Shown piece after piece: positions 33,201 to 46,019 of a DNA stretch of 64,000 bases. The position numbers were made by a program, and so were the translations under genes. Below the pieces are notes generated by a model. The model did no database searches and was not told the origin of the DNA. It saw only the letters and a program-made list of their open reading frames with translations. How positions within the stretch are numbered: position 1 is the stretch's first letter; every line of letters begins with the position of its first letter. The stretch spans positions 42,520 through 106,519 of the forward strand of contig CAXAMN010023673.1 in NCBI GenBank assembly GCA_963970005.1, read 5' to 3'. Source of the DNA: Durusdinium trenchii (lineage: Eukaryota > Sar > Dinophyceae > Suessiales > Symbiodiniaceae).

Positions 33201-36200
33201 CTGATCGTTGTGGATGGTGGTCCGACGTTACAGCCAAGATCAAGAGGCTATTGGCTGGCTTTCGCAAATTTAAAACCAAATATATAATATATATATAACT
33301 ATATAAAGACATGTATACCACATCATGTAAAAACCTTCCTCGAATAGAAACTCTCTTTTCCGAGGCGGAAACTTGCGCCCCCTTTGGGGGATTGCTGTGA
33401 GTGAAAGCTCAAGCACAACACAAACAGAGCTCGGAAGGCGTCCCCTCTTTCCCTACCACGTCCTCCTCCGCTATGCCTGTCTTCCACATGAACTCCCACG
33501 CCCTTTTGTGCTCTGTTCCTCAACAGATCACATCATTTATTGCAATCCCTTCCCCACAGCATTCTGTTGCCTCTCCTGCCCTCACAGATCACATCATTTC
33601 CACAAGACCCCTGGTCGAAGATGATTTAAGTAGCAGCCAGAGACGCGCATCTCCCTTCCTGGAGGCGGTCCAACCAGTTTTCGCGTCCCCACTCCTATCA
33701 TCCACATGAACTCCCACCCCTGGTAGAAGACTGTTTGCATTGCCTCCTGAGTCCCTCATGGTGCTAATGATGCAGTCTTCGCCACCATTTACATCACTTG
33801 CATCGCAACGCCCTAAAAAACATACATGTTCACTCCCATTCTGCCAACCCTTTTTTCGCTCTCCCCCACCAGGCTCTGGGCTCGCCCTCCCAAATTGCCT
33901 TCTGTGCGACCACCCCCCCACACCCCCTAATACTCACTTCATTCGCCCATCGACAACTCCAGCCTAGCCTATCAGCTGGCTTTCGAAATAACTATCTAAT
34001 CAACAATGCTATTCGAATTATTTTAGCAACCACGGTCAATCATGATCTGATAAGCATAAAATTTCATAACCTATACCAATGATGTTAAATTGTTCTTGGT
34101 CTTGCTCAATGCTATCTACCATAGCCTGCGCCAAATCTTGCAAAACAGGATAACTATCACGTATGTGCATTGATAATCATCATCAACAACACTGGTTGTG
34201 TCTGGTGGTAGTCATAATCATAATCTTCATACTGCAACCAGGGTCTCTTGGCATTACGGTTGCCTGAATTGTAAGATATGCTCTGAGATCTAATTCACCG
34301 TCTACCTCTTCATATATCTATGTATATATTAAAGAAAGCAACTATTATTTTTGCTTCATAACAATATGTTTAATGCTGTGTATCTTGAATGGCACATCTC
34401 TGCTTTGTACCGTCTTTCTGATACTCTGAGACCGCATCGATTGTTTTCTGCGTTCTGTATTCGGTTCTGATATATTTCTACTATATCTACATTGATTTTC
34501 TTTCAATGTACCGCTGTGCTTAATCTTTACATATATATATGAATGGATGCAAAAATGATTCAACACATCAACTGGCAAAGATTCCATACACTCCGTCATA
34601 TTAATGTACATACTTAATCTAACCTTTAAATATCCTTTCCAAGAATCACACTTAACAATTTCACCCCATTACAAATGACTTTGCATAAATACCTGGAAAT
34701 ACCTAAAAGGGGTAGAAAGAATTGTTTTTGGCAATCAAAAATTCAGATACAACAACGATAAAACATTATGAAAAAACTTACATCCACAAAGAACACAAGG
34801 GAATACCGAAGTCGCGCACACAGTTCATTGTTACTAAACCTTGGTTCAACAAAAGCATTGGCTAAATCATCTCCAGCCGGTGTTGAATGATGTTCTAAGC
34901 ATGTTTCAGCAGCATGCAACATCAGTAGGAACCTGGAGTCACTGATTCAAGTAGTACACATAAGTGACCAACAACACAGGAGACTCGCGGGCCTCCACAT
35001 TCCACACATCCCACAAAAAAAGTAAAAAAACAACAGCGCAAGTTGAACCCCTGCACCTCCTTTGTGCCAAACCCTCGCCAAAATCTCTTCGATCCAGATC
35101 CACTCTTCGGACGATGCGGGCTTGACCTCAGCTGCTGTGCAAACGTGCAGTCGAGGTAGACCTGGGAGTATTTCACATCCTCCTTTTTGTACTCTCTCTC
35201 TCTCTCTTACTTAGCTTTTCAGCAAGTTTTGACAGTCAGCCCTGCTGCAACTTAAAAACAACAAGCTACATGATTGTGGATGTGAAGCGGTATGCATTCC
35301 TTTGCGAACATCGAGGATCCCGCAAACTTATGACAAAAAAGGACACAGGTATATAATTGATTATAATTGTCCACAATAACTAAAAAGTGGTTTCATGAGA
35401 CTGTTTGCGCTTCAGGCAGTCCTGCAGCCTTGTTCCTTACTTGGGTCGGGTGAATCCTGCGAGATTGCTGCGTCGAAAGATTTCCACAGGACGGCACTTA
35501 CAGGAAATCCAATGTTCCGATCGGAGGTTTGTTGCTCATGGTAAATGTGTGTGTGTGCGCACCTTGGAACCAGGTGTTGTATGTTGACAATTTTATTACT
35601 GTAGCCGGGATATTTCAGCAAGGGGCATCGGGCCATTAATTACACAAACGCTATGCGTAATGGTGGAAGCCGGATTTGCTCAACCGGTGTACCTGCTGTG
35701 ATGACTTGTGGCTTCCCACTAGGCCCACGGTAACCGGAACAAATTTCTGGCCTTTGTGACTGTTTGCTTTCCGCATTTGTGCAGTTTGGAACTTTGAACT
35801 TTACTTTCTGGCTCTTTTGGAGCCTTTGAAACTTGTTGGAAACTTCTATGGTTGGGCTCGTTTATTCAGGCCTTAGTCGCTCAGGTTTCTTCTGCAGTAG
35901 GCATTTGGTGGCCTTCACACGTACTTGTATCTTGAGTGTGCGTCTCTTGCACTCTTTCTTTTGATCGGCATCTCTCGGCTGGAGAGTTGCTTTAGCTTTC
36001 CAATAATTAGCTTGGATGGTCCAGGGTGTCTTTCAGATAGACAGATGTCTTGTTGACCCTTGCAACGTTTGTGCAGATCCAAACTTTTGGGGGGACGAGG
36101 CGCTTCACATGATATTTCAAGAAAACAGTTCTCTTTTTGAGGTTTGATAGCTGTTTGGGACTGGCTAATGATTGACAGACTGATGTGGATCAGAGTTCTT

Positions 36201-36606
36201 GAGTTATGTGCTACCTTGAGTTACATTGCACATAGTATCAAACATATCATCCTATAATATATTAAATTTTTATGGGGTACGCCTTCTTGTAGCGAAGCAT
36301 CAAATCTTTGCTCTGATGAGAAAAAATGGGACGACGCAAGCTGAAGCTGAAGCTTTGACTTCCACCACACATCCAAACCCATGTCATGAGGACCTTAGAA
36401 TACAATAGAACGCTGTATAATATACAAACACCTTGTTTGCAACAAAGTGTCCATTGGATTTCAGCTGAACCTCACGAAGAGATGACCGCCCATACAAGCC
36501 AGTCGATTCAAAGAGAGATCCGTTGGACCACAGTAGACCTTGTGTAAAAGCATCCGGATCATGCCGGAAGCTCCTCACCTTAAACACGACATCAACACTC
36601 AAAGAA
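27278..36606 (-). CDS. Glutaminyl-peptide cyclotransferase (plant/bacterial type), middle exons not found
   Basis: Converts N-terminal glutamine of peptides to pyroglutamate, usually in the secretory pathway; beta-propeller family (PF05096 type). Exons: 36606-36432 ([33 protein letters not shown]), 28019-27963 ([19 protein letters not shown]), 27887-27830 ([19 protein letters not shown]), 27778-27686 ([18 protein letters not shown]), 27539-27463 ([16 protein letters not shown]) and 27397-27278 ([14 protein letters not shown], then TAA). The last five join in perfect phase; introns are 75, 51, 146 and 65 bases. Donors are GC at 27962 and 27829, and GT at 27685 and 27462. About 60 family residues between the first and second exons (the GEGLT and DGWGLT blocks), and the signal-peptide exon, were not found in the 8.4 kb gap. 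Either small exons escape reading or the gene has lost them. Confidence 0.88.
29361..29420. repeat. Dispersed repeat, copy 1 (GGGAATCGTTTCACC)
   Basis: CTTGGGAATCGTTTCAC, GGGAATCGTTTCACCTGTAG and TAACAA lead into AAGCTTTTTAGG. A second copy lies at 51328-51367 and a partial copy at 29466-29490. Confidence 0.65.
30889..31158. mobile_element. Foldback / MITE-like element
   Basis: The left arm (about 30889-30935) begins TTTGACTTCTTTGTGGTTTG. The right arm (about 31105-31158), read in reverse, begins TTTGACTTCTTTGTTTGTGG and continues with the same CCTGTGTCTC block. Arms are about 45 bases, imperfect, with one 4-base insertion. The ~175-base interior is GC-rich and non-coding. No target-site duplication is obvious, so a plain DNA foldback element is the best guess. 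Confidence 0.65.
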
Positions 36607-37339
36607 CTGCGCAAACAAACTCTTGAGGTACATCAAGGCTCAGGCTACTCGAAAACTGTATACAGTTGGCTCCGACTTGTCCTCGGAGAGACTGGAGCTC
36701 TGTCGGCTGAGAAGACCTCCCGCAAGTCAGTTCAGTCAAAGTCCCTGCCTCGTGACCATTCCCACCTACTTGTTGGAGAGAATGTCGCTATTGTAAGACC
36801 AAAACACAATGATGACATGTTACTTGTTCCATAATATGGACGCATACAGCAGACTGCACTTGAATACATCAACACGTACGCCAGCTACGCCAAAAAAATA
36901 TTTCCTGCTTGAGGCACCAGGGCTAGCCGACGCAATTCTGTGTTACTTTGAAGTGGCCACTGGGAGTGCCCCCACAGATTATTCCCAATTCTCAGTTTTT
37001 CTAAGTTTTTGCCCTGGCTGCTCACCTACAAACCAGTCAGATTAAAAAACCTGTCCTACATGTTCATTCACATAGTGCCACAAGGCCCATCAATCGTTTG
37101 CCACCCAATGAGTACAACCCACAAAATCCTCCGCCACCGGCGAGCAATGGAGGAACAATGGAGATTGATGATCCTATTAGTATCTATATTATATACACTG
37201 GCAACTCGCTCTCGCTCCCTCGCGCTCTCGTTTTTTTTCATCTCGGTTCTTTTGAGTCAATCACGGCCTGAAAGCTTGAGGCCAAAGGTCAAATCTGGTT
37301 CACGAGGTCAGACGGCCGTCGAATTTGGCCACTGGTTCA

Positions 37340-38525
37340 TCATCTTGCTTTCCTCCTCCAAGGAGGTTTTGTCTGCGCTGGAGCAACACTCTCTTCAGAG
37401 GTCTCGCAAGTAGCAGTCCCCCGGAGGGGCTGCTCTGTCAAACTGGAGGGCGGTGCCTGCTGGAGAGTGTCCGCTCGCACGCTGTCGTCCAAAATCGTTG
37501 TTCCAGAGCTCTCACCAATGCCATAGTTGAAAGCATCCATTGCGCCCTCTCCACAACCATGAGCCATCGGCACCGAGCACTCTAGAGCGTGGGAAAAAGT
37601 TGCATCAACCCCTAATGCAATGTCAAACTTGCCTGAGTCCTCACGTGCTGGAAAAGGCATCTCAAGATGCTGTTCCCCATCCACATACGGCTGCAATCCT
37701 TGATGCCACACGTTGTTGACACAATCAAATAGCTCCGCGTGCGATCCACTTGCAAATTCAGAGTCAACTGCACAAGCTTGTCCTTCAGTCCCCAAGTCAA
37801 ACTGCGCACAATCTCTGGACCTCCACACCGTCAAACATTCCCAATTGTTTGATGCTATCCCAAATGCTTCCTGCCACCCCTGACCTTTCCAGCAATCATC
37901 CCAACAGGACCCCATCATTGCAGGAGGAGTGCTCACTTTTTTGATCCACGCAAGATGGTTTCTGATAGCGTTACCCAATTTTGGGGGAATCTCCAGCCGT
38001 CTTGCGGCGTTTGGCTAAAGTCTCAGCCAGGTTCCTTTCCAACCCTTTCTGCTGCTCCGCATTGAAAATGACCCCAGCCTGCCCAATCGCTTTGAGCGCG
38101 TGCTCTGTCGTGTCGGTGTCAAGGACATGGTCCGGGGCGGCTGAGGGGTGAAGCGCTTCTTCAATTGGTTGGCATATTCTGCTGACTGATCTCCAAGCTG
38201 CTTATGCTCCCGATCAATTGCTTCTTGAGCCACTTTGAGTTCATCCAGCAAAACTTTGTAATTAGTGCTCCTTGGCCGTGTCAGCCCGCTTCTTGAGGGA
38301 GTACTTCTTGTTGGAAAGTTGCCGTAGTTCCCCAACGGCAGCCTTCAACTGTCCTGTCACATCAATTGGTGCCGGAGGCTGAGATAAAAAAAAATCCTTC
38401 ACCTCCTTGGGTAGTGCCTCCAGGTGCGCCTTCAGGACATCTTGTGGCTGGAGCTCTGGCTCTGAGGTGAAGTCAATCCCAACTCCTTTCAAGGCTTCTT
38501 GAACATCTTTGTTCAAATTTCCCAC
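37340..38525 (-). mobile_element. Broken coiled-coil ORF, possible LINE ORF1-type relic
   Basis: The minus strand carries helical, coiled-coil-like protein (VQEALKGVGIDFTSEPEL, LKAAVGELRQLSNKKYSLKK, YKVLLDELKVAQEAIDREHK) and then AIGQAGVIFNAEQQKGLERN. Downstream an acidic 200-codon stretch follows (WKGQGWQEAFGIASNN, FDIALGVDATFSHALE). The arrangement recalls the non-enzymatic first ORF of dinoflagellate non-LTR elements, from memory only. It is not in one frame, so it is broken; no endonuclease or reverse transcriptase is seen next to it. Confidence 0.4.
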
Positions 38526-38793
38526 CCTTCCTTCAGTGCCTTCTCCACCACAGAGGTTGGCTGCTTCTTGTAAAGACCAGGTGGCTTCTCAAGGAGGACA
38601 GTCTTGTCCCTCCGGGACCGCTGCCTGCGCTTGGGAGATTAGATGTCTCCTGTTCCCCAGCCAGCATTCAGTGGCCAAGGGGCGCACCTCGTCTCAGACA
38701 CCCTGTCGCGCCAAATCCATGAAGTATCACGGGCAATGGTGTGGCCTCCGGTTTCCTTGTCCTGCAAGTAGGGTTCACCTGGGCCTTCGCCGC

Positions 38794-38797
<4 letters not shown>

Positions 38798-38827
<30 letters not shown>
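38798..38827. repeat. (TC)n microsatellite
   Basis: Fifteen or so TC units. Confidence 0.95.
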
Positions 38828-38830
<3 letters not shown>

Positions 38831-39999
38831 TTTGGATTTGAGGCATCGTCTTCACGCAAGTTCAAATGCTTGAGGTGAAATGCTTTAGAAGTACTGTAGA
38901 CATATATTAAACCCCCTTAATAGCCAAACTTTGGCCAGATTGAACGACAGTTGGCTTTGTAGTTAAGAGTTGCATGCATTTGCCCCTCAAAGTGACCAAT
39001 GCCAGAAGATTACCCAAATGCTGGGAGGTACACCTGGGGCAGTTCAAAGATTTAAAGAAGTCTTGGAGCATCTTTGAACATCTTTGACACTTTGACTCTG
39101 CATACTTGCTTTTTTTCTCCTGGGCCGGCTCCCCACATGATACATGATGCATACTACCGATGTTGGATGATGTTGGGGGTTGGGGCAAGATACAAGGTAA
39201 TAAAGTTTGATTCGTAGCAGTAGGTTCTTTTGAGTATCTCAAAAGCAGTGAGAGGCGTTTTGACCTCCACAGCAGTTTTCTCTCTTTCTTACGCAGAGTA
39301 GCAGCAAATCACGTAGCATGAAGGACAAATGGCCAGTCCTTTTTGATGTTTTGCTCACGCTGCATGATGTTCTGAAGCAAAATTGGACTTGCAGAATTTG
39401 GTTGACAAAAAACAACAATTCCACACTGTACAGTAGCTGCCATTTCATTTTTGCCATTGGCTTTGTTTCCATGGCATGCGTGCAGGAAGCATGACAATAT
39501 CTGGACAGCACCGCTGAGAGAGAAAGGGTCTCGTTCATTGTTCATGGACAGTCTTGTCTGAATACCTGTACATGAAGCGCTGAGTGCATATTCTCCTCTT
39601 ATATAGTTGCCCCAACACCCGCAACGCGGCACCACGCAACGCTAAGTGCCAGCACGCTGGCTCGTAACGCTCTAATGTTGTTGTGGTTTTGAACTATGTA
39701 CCTTCACATTTCCTGATGCATTTGTTTTTGTGTTGTTTGGGACGCATTGGTGCTAGGGTTTGAAACTTTGGTCCTGTAATTGTTGGAAACTTGCATTTGG
39801 AGCTTTCTCAACAAAGTTTCTGTCATGGCTGCCCACTTCCTAAATCCTTTACCTGGAAGACAACGACTATCAAAAGAAAGGTCTACAGTATGCAGCTATT
39901 TACCCTGCGCGCTTTGGCACTCCGGATTTGCTTCCGGCACTCTGGTAGAAGAAAATCAATTCCCAAAATGCATGTGTTCCAAAAAGTAGCCGCGTTGAG

Positions 40000-40205
40000 G
40001 TATCTTTAACATTCAGAGAGCCTGCCACAACGCGAGTGCTTAGCCAGCTCAGATTCTCCTGGAGTCCAGCCACATTGCGCCCACCCAGCACGGGCATGTA
40101 TCTCACTCAGACATTTGATCACACAGCGATGAATCCCTACTAAAGCATGGCGTACATTCAAGCTTCCGTGCTGGCGCACCCAAGTGCCCCTTTGAGCCCA
40201 CTCCA
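40000..40205 (-). CDS. Candidate exon, unknown protein
   Basis: Protein-like minus-strand stretch (TLYYERAVEWAQRGTW, ALVGIHRCVIKCLSEIHARA) after a possible acceptor TTGCAG. No family is recognised. Confidence 0.25.
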
Positions 40206-42388
40206 CAGCTCTCTCATAGTAGAGTGTGGGCTGCAATCAAGTGGGCAGGCCGCTGTCGTGTAGGCTGGTAAGACGCAGGGCATGATGTTGTGACCGTGGC
40301 ACAAAAAATGGAAACACGGCATCATGTGCGGACTCGATCATCCACCGCTATCGAGGATCAGAATCAAACGAATGTAGGTGTCAGTGTCAGGCTACTTTTC
40401 CCGTGGCTTGATCAGGCAGTTCCAAGAAAAATCTTTGGAACACTAGAGCCCCGCGTGCTGCCGGAATCCTAATGTCCAGTTTGCGTGGCCCTCTTGCCCT
40501 TTGTTGTCATCTTGTTGTCCTTTCTACCCTGTCCATGCTTTTTCCCGGATTTCTCTCCCTGTGTCCAGCGGCCGCGGCTCGGAGCTGCCAGCCTGTCTCT
40601 GGCTGTTCCCACAAACACAATATACACTGCTGGGGCTCCCTGATAGGAGGCCACAATGGCTGTGCTGGCGAACCCTTTGTCCGGTGTTGTTGCCCTGCTG
40701 TGTGGTCCTATGTTGTCCGGGGTGTTGGTATCCTCCGGTGTCGACTGCCACAAGCCTGTGTTGTCCTTCGTTCGGGGTCGTCCTTTGTGTCCGCACCGGT
40801 CGATGGTTTATCGTTCTCGTACAGCCCGGTGACACGGACTTTATTTCAGCATGTGCGATACAATTCTGGCTTCTGAACCTGTTTGAACCGTGGGTTTCTA
40901 CTATTATGTTATGTTGATACAGGATTATGGCATATTATGGCTATGAGCCCAAGGTCCCTCGGGTTGGGGGAGGGTGGGAAGGAAAAAGAACACACAGAAG
41001 ATTCTTTGACTGCCAAAGAGTTCCTGTCTTGCCCGACAATTTGATTTGTATGCGAGTGACCTCTGTGGACAATCTCTGTTGTCATTGTGGATTTGGCAGA
41101 GAATCCGGGAAGGTAGACACCATGTTCCAGTGGAAGATTGAGAAGAAATAATCCATCAAGATATCCATTAGTCATGATCTGATGTTTCCAAATAGTGCAG
41201 TCAACTTTTGTTGATTTGTCACTTTGTCTTTGCTTTGCGAGAAACGCTGGGCTCAGAAACACTGGAGCTGAGACTGATCCTCTATCCGTTCCGCTGAGAA
41301 AACGACGTGGACATCAATCAAAATGTCAACGGCTCAGGAACTGCAACCTCCCGAGCAAATGGCCTCCTAAACCAGCCAAGCCAAGGGCAACAAGACCCAG
41401 GCTTACAATGGTTCTTCTGGGCAGCTCCTTCTCCATCACTGCATTCGCAATATCTGGTTCCTGTCACAGCCGAGCAAAGCCAAAGCCACAGGTGTTAATC
41501 TGACACTGTGCTTTATGCAGTGGCTGCAGCACATGCTATACAATTGAACCGGGGTCTCTTAGCTCTGTTTGTCGGCACAAGCGATTGCCACCAAGACCAG
41601 TCTGCAGTTTAAACCCTGCAGAAAGCTAAAGATTGCTTGCGAGTATCAGATCGATCTGGGCTGGTGCGCTTTCGCGATCGAGCTTTGCTTGGCATGGGCA
41701 CTTTCCGTCCAGGCTCGTCATGAAGTGCGGCTGCAAACGTATGGCATCAAATGAAGAGTGGCTTGATGGAGGGAAATATGCTGAAAATGTTTATACACAT
41801 GTATGGTGAAGTGAGCACAACCTGCACACTGAGCTCACTTCTACTCATCAGCATTTACACTCACTGTCATGGCTGTTGTTGTGGGGCTGCTTTGCATGTT
41901 TTTGATATTTCAACATCATTTCAACATCAAGCTTTGGCCAAAAAGACGCGAACGAGTTCAAGTCAAAGCTTTTTAGCTGTGAAAGCACTGCTGAGATCGG
42001 CTGTGGATACTCCGCATCACCTTGCCTGGCCCAAGCATGTCAAGGTGAGATTCCTGGTCTTTACTAGGACCAAACTTCTGCCAATCGCTTTGAGTCTCAT
42101 CTATCGCTGTGCTATTTTCTCATTGCTCCGCGCGATGTCGCAATAGCCAATCATAAAGATCAGCTGTTGCCTCATGGGCACTAGGACACCAAATTGTGTT
42201 TTGGTGTGTGTTTCGGTGCTTTCTTTTGGTTCCTACTCCACATCTTTGTGCGGTCAAACAACTTTGTGGAACATATAACTTGGATACGAATTAGTTGGGT
42301 GTTAATAGTCCCGATTCAGCCAAAAAGTCTAAGGTTACGTGGCTCGACCACAAGCATTTTGACTTTCAACCATCCATTTCCATCAGGC

Positions 42389-45300
42389 TGCATAGGCTGG
42401 AATGGTGCTTGCATGCCCAAAATAGCTTGGCCAGCCAGGAGGAGCAGGAGCATCTTCATAAAGTGTCAGCTTTGCATCTTCCTGGCACAGTGGAGGAGCC
42501 CTAAAGCAATGCTTGCATTGCTTGTTGCTCCTAGTAGCGATGTCAGGAGCCCCTAGTAGCGTCTTTGCTAAAGCTGTCAAAGTCTTCGGGAAAGAACTAG
42601 GCGGTTTGGATAGACTGTATCCCAAGCTCGTGGTCTGGCGGGTTGGTCACACAGAAATGTGCCGGACAAAGCAAACACTTCCAAGCTCGCTCCAACGGGG
42701 GGCTCGTTTGGGGTGCATCTGGAGCAAAAGCTCAATTAGAGAACCAAAGTGCCAAGCAAATCTGAAGCGCAGTTATTTTCATGTCCATTTCCACAGTCTC
42801 AACAGGTGGATGGTAGCGCCTGCCTCAAAACTCATCTGTTGACAATCCCCAATCTGTAGACTATGCAGGCTAGCTTGGAAACAAATGGACCGCTGCGGAA
42901 ACATTTAAACATTAAGCCAGCAGTGAAAGAACACCTGCTAATCAAACTTTACAATTGGTCCAACTAGGTAAGGGATTCAAACATGTTGAAACACCTTTGA
43001 GAACGTATTTTTACATATGTTTACCATTTACCATAAAAGCATCTTTCTCCGGTCCTTGCTCGCTCCCATATGCCACAGCTCTTCTATGAGGTCTTTGCTC
43101 ACAGAGCTTGGGACTATGATGTCATTGTTGCCGTGGAAAGCCCAAATTGGGACGCCTCCAAAGTAGAAAACTATATACTTGAATGGTTCGAACTTTGTAC
43201 TGAAGGTCTAAACATGTCTAAACGTTTTATTTCTACAAGAGTCGGCAAGAGTTTTGCGTCCTTTACTTTTTCGCTTTTTGGCTGCGCCTTCAAGCAAGTT
43301 TGCCCGGGGCGCCGCGGATGGTGCAACGGGAACCGCAGCAGCAAAACCTACAGCTTCAAGAGGAGTCTGGAAACATCGCATGTCAACTTCAACCAAGCCA
43401 GGTCAAGGAAAAATCAAAAAACTTGCACAGACTGGAGGTCATACCCCATGTATGCTCTATATATGAACTTGGCATTTGATGCGGCACGGTATTTATACAG
43501 TGCTGGCAGTCCATATTATCAACAAGACACGAGCACTGGTGGCTGCATGCAATGCTCCAGCTCCACCCATAGAGTGGCCAGTTACATAAAGCCTGGACAT
43601 AATCTGCCACCGGCAGTGGATTCGCGCTGTGAAACATTGCAATCTTGTACAACTTGCAGTGCTAGATGATTCTAGGGGTGTGACCGCTAAAGATGTGAAT
43701 ATCAAATGAAACACAAGAAAGAGCTGTGTGATGCCAAATCAATATTCACAAGAAATTCAAGTTTTAATGACATTGACTCCGCCGTCAGCAAGGCTTGCCC
43801 GAATGCTACGCACCTTGAAGGATCCAGGCACAATCGGCACTTCTCAAATTTCTCCGAGAGCAAAAAGTCGAGGAATTTTCCGATGAGCTTCACACTCCAT
43901 CCCTGTGCTACTCTCAGCAAAAGCTACTGAGCAGTGAGCTGATTGATCCTACACCTCTGTCGCCAAACCAAAAGTTTTTGCACAAACCCGACAGACCAAC
44001 CCTCACCTCTGTAGTATGCGGTGCCACAACAACAAAGCCTCGCATTCATGAGCCACAAAAGGCGAAAGCGTGAAAGCCCGCACAAAGACTTGTCTCAAGA
44101 GCTCTAAAAACCTCACAAAAAATACTTGAACGTGTTTAAACATGTGTAGACTTTAGACATGTTAGACTCTGTTAGACATGGTCTTGCTTCATTTTGGGAC
44201 GTGTTAGACAATATTACATTCGACAGATTTTAGCACAAGAGAGGCCCATAGGAATGTATGTTGTTCGAGGCAACGTTCCGACAAAGTCTTTGCTGCTCTT
44301 CCAAAGGCCAATTCTACAGGAGGAGTGCCCGTAGCTCCCTGCAGTGGAAGCTTGCCAACAATCTGATCGTGTCTCTACTATAATCAGCAAGCGTTCAAAC
44401 TAATGCACTAATTTACAAACCGCATCTGATTGCAACATACCACAAACACGAAGGCCATCAAAAGCCCAAAGAGCTTGTTAAACACGTGTTCAGCACATGA
44501 AATCTACCTCTCAAGCTGTGCACTTCGTGCCCAAAAGTTACGGGAAGCACTTTGCTTTAAGCTTGGCTACCAAACGGACGCATTTTTTCACTTACACTGC
44601 TGGCGGTGCATCATGTTCTTCCAATGAGTGCAGCTCTTGAAATAGTCTGATTTGCTATTTCATTAAACCAACAGTTTTATGCCGACACTGCTAAGGTGGT
44701 ACATTTTGATCGCTGGTGGGCTGGTACATTTTCACCACTCGCGTTGTCAGCATAGGTTCGTACAGCTGATGGGGCGCCGCAGGTGCGGTGGTAGGTTTGA
44801 GGTGGTACTCTTCACAGTTGGTAAGTTGGTGCGGTGGTCGGCGTATCACTGGTGAGGTGTTGCAAATCTTTGCTTTTACCGGTGGCGGGTCAACCCTTTG
44901 GCAGCCACCTCTTGCTTGATGGGCGATATTGTACGCAGCGTAATTCGCCGCTTTGGAGGACTGAAATCCATACGACCCATACCAACAACTGAATATTGGT
45001 TGGATCTCTCGCGGTCGCGTGTCACCACAGGTGATCAAAGCGTCGGAGCACTCAAAGCAACGTCGTGGTTCAACCGGTCCAGGTCCAAACAATACCTGGT
45101 ATTGTGCAATGATGATAAAACTGAATGAGTGAAAACATGTAAGCCTTAGTAAGCACGTATAAGCACCGATACGTGTATATTCTAATGGTTCTAAGGAAGA
45201 TCCGGCGGTTGTTTGTGCTTTCTTTGATTGGTGCCGAATACAAACAGAAACTAGCCAAAGAAATTGTATCTTTTCTATAGAACGAGTGCCAACATGCGGC

Positions 45301-46018
45301 AACCATGGATATCTTCCTCAATGGCAGCTTGCCAGAAGTGAGCCCAGTGCATGACAATGAACACCCGTGATCAAACATCTTGTATTTCCCTTTCCTGCAA
45401 TTAATTGTCAAATTATTGATCGTTCACTGAGCTCTATCCACCATCAATCTCAATCTCATAACATGAAAGACGAGGATGAGATTGATCCTTCTTTCCTGCT
45501 GTTGGTACTACACCGCCAGTCCAAGAGCAGGGGGCCGCTTGACAGGCTGTGTTTTGGCATGTACGTAGTTGCGATGGCAGAGGTGGATGCGGGCAAAAGA
45601 AAAGAAATTGTATGTAAACAGTGGACTGCAGATATAATTTTTGCAAATGCATTGCTGCATTGCACATCCTCACACCGAAGCAAAAGGAAAAAACAACTTC
45701 CTTTCTTATCCTCACATCTCCTGACATTTTCCTTTTCTTCCTTTTGGTCCCGATGATTCTCGATATCCGCCTCTGAGATGATGTCGCTTAGTTCACCTCT
45801 CATCTCACCAGCTCCGTGCAAATAGAGCAGCAAGGGATACTTGGTCTCCTTGGTTTCGATGTTGTCTGTGGGCATTCGCTTTCTGTTGAGCTGATTGTGC
45901 TCTGGCGGGAGAAATACCATGGCCTGCTCTTGTTAACTGCAATAAAATGTGAAATGAAACAACATTCAACCGCCTCGTAGCTATCTGGATCTTTCAAAGT
46001 CCAACTGCTGGAAGACAT
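42389..46018 (-). CDS. Alpha/beta-hydrolase, esterase/prolyl-oligopeptidase-like
   Basis: A serine hydrolase of the dienelactone hydrolase/esterase type that cleaves an unknown ester. Exons: 46018-45974 (ATG; MSSSSWTLKDPDSYE), 45923 to about 45790 (AMVFLPPEHNQ, YPLLLYLHGAGE, oxyanion-hole HG), 43592-43529 (LYVTGHSMGGAGALHAATSA, nucleophile Ser in GHSMGG), 43366-43267 (VGFAAAVPVAPS), 43155-43055 (VPIWAFHGNNDIIVPSSVSK, acid Asp region) and 42481-42389 (LTLYEDAPAPPGWPSYFGHA, the His likely catalytic). The last four join in phase. Donors are GC (45973, 42388), GA (43054) and GT (43528, 43266). The stretch before GHSMGG and the final exon are not placed. No signal peptide is visible at this start, so it is probably cytosolic. 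Confidence 0.85.
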
Positions 46019-46019
46019 G

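Larger units (their letters stand above)
28020..36431. other. Long intron/gap region of the cyclotransferase gene
   Basis: 8.4 kb with no recognised exon. It holds a foldback element (30889-31158), a cluster of AGTCACCCGG motifs (31541-31627), three copies of TGGAAACGCA (31575, 32062, 32140), a short dispersed repeat (29361-29420) and AT-rich stretches. Confidence 0.5.
38560..42380. other. No gene recognised apart from a possible exon
   Basis: One minus-strand candidate exon is listed at 40000-40205. The plus-strand open frames at 40470-40900 and 41200-41500 have no family resemblance. A terminal exon of the esterase gene may lie in the last kilobase before 42389. Confidence 0.4.

Noticed and set aside
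40472-40917. Plus- and minus-strand frames of 100-138 codons
   Set aside because: Both strands are open because of base composition; no motif on either.
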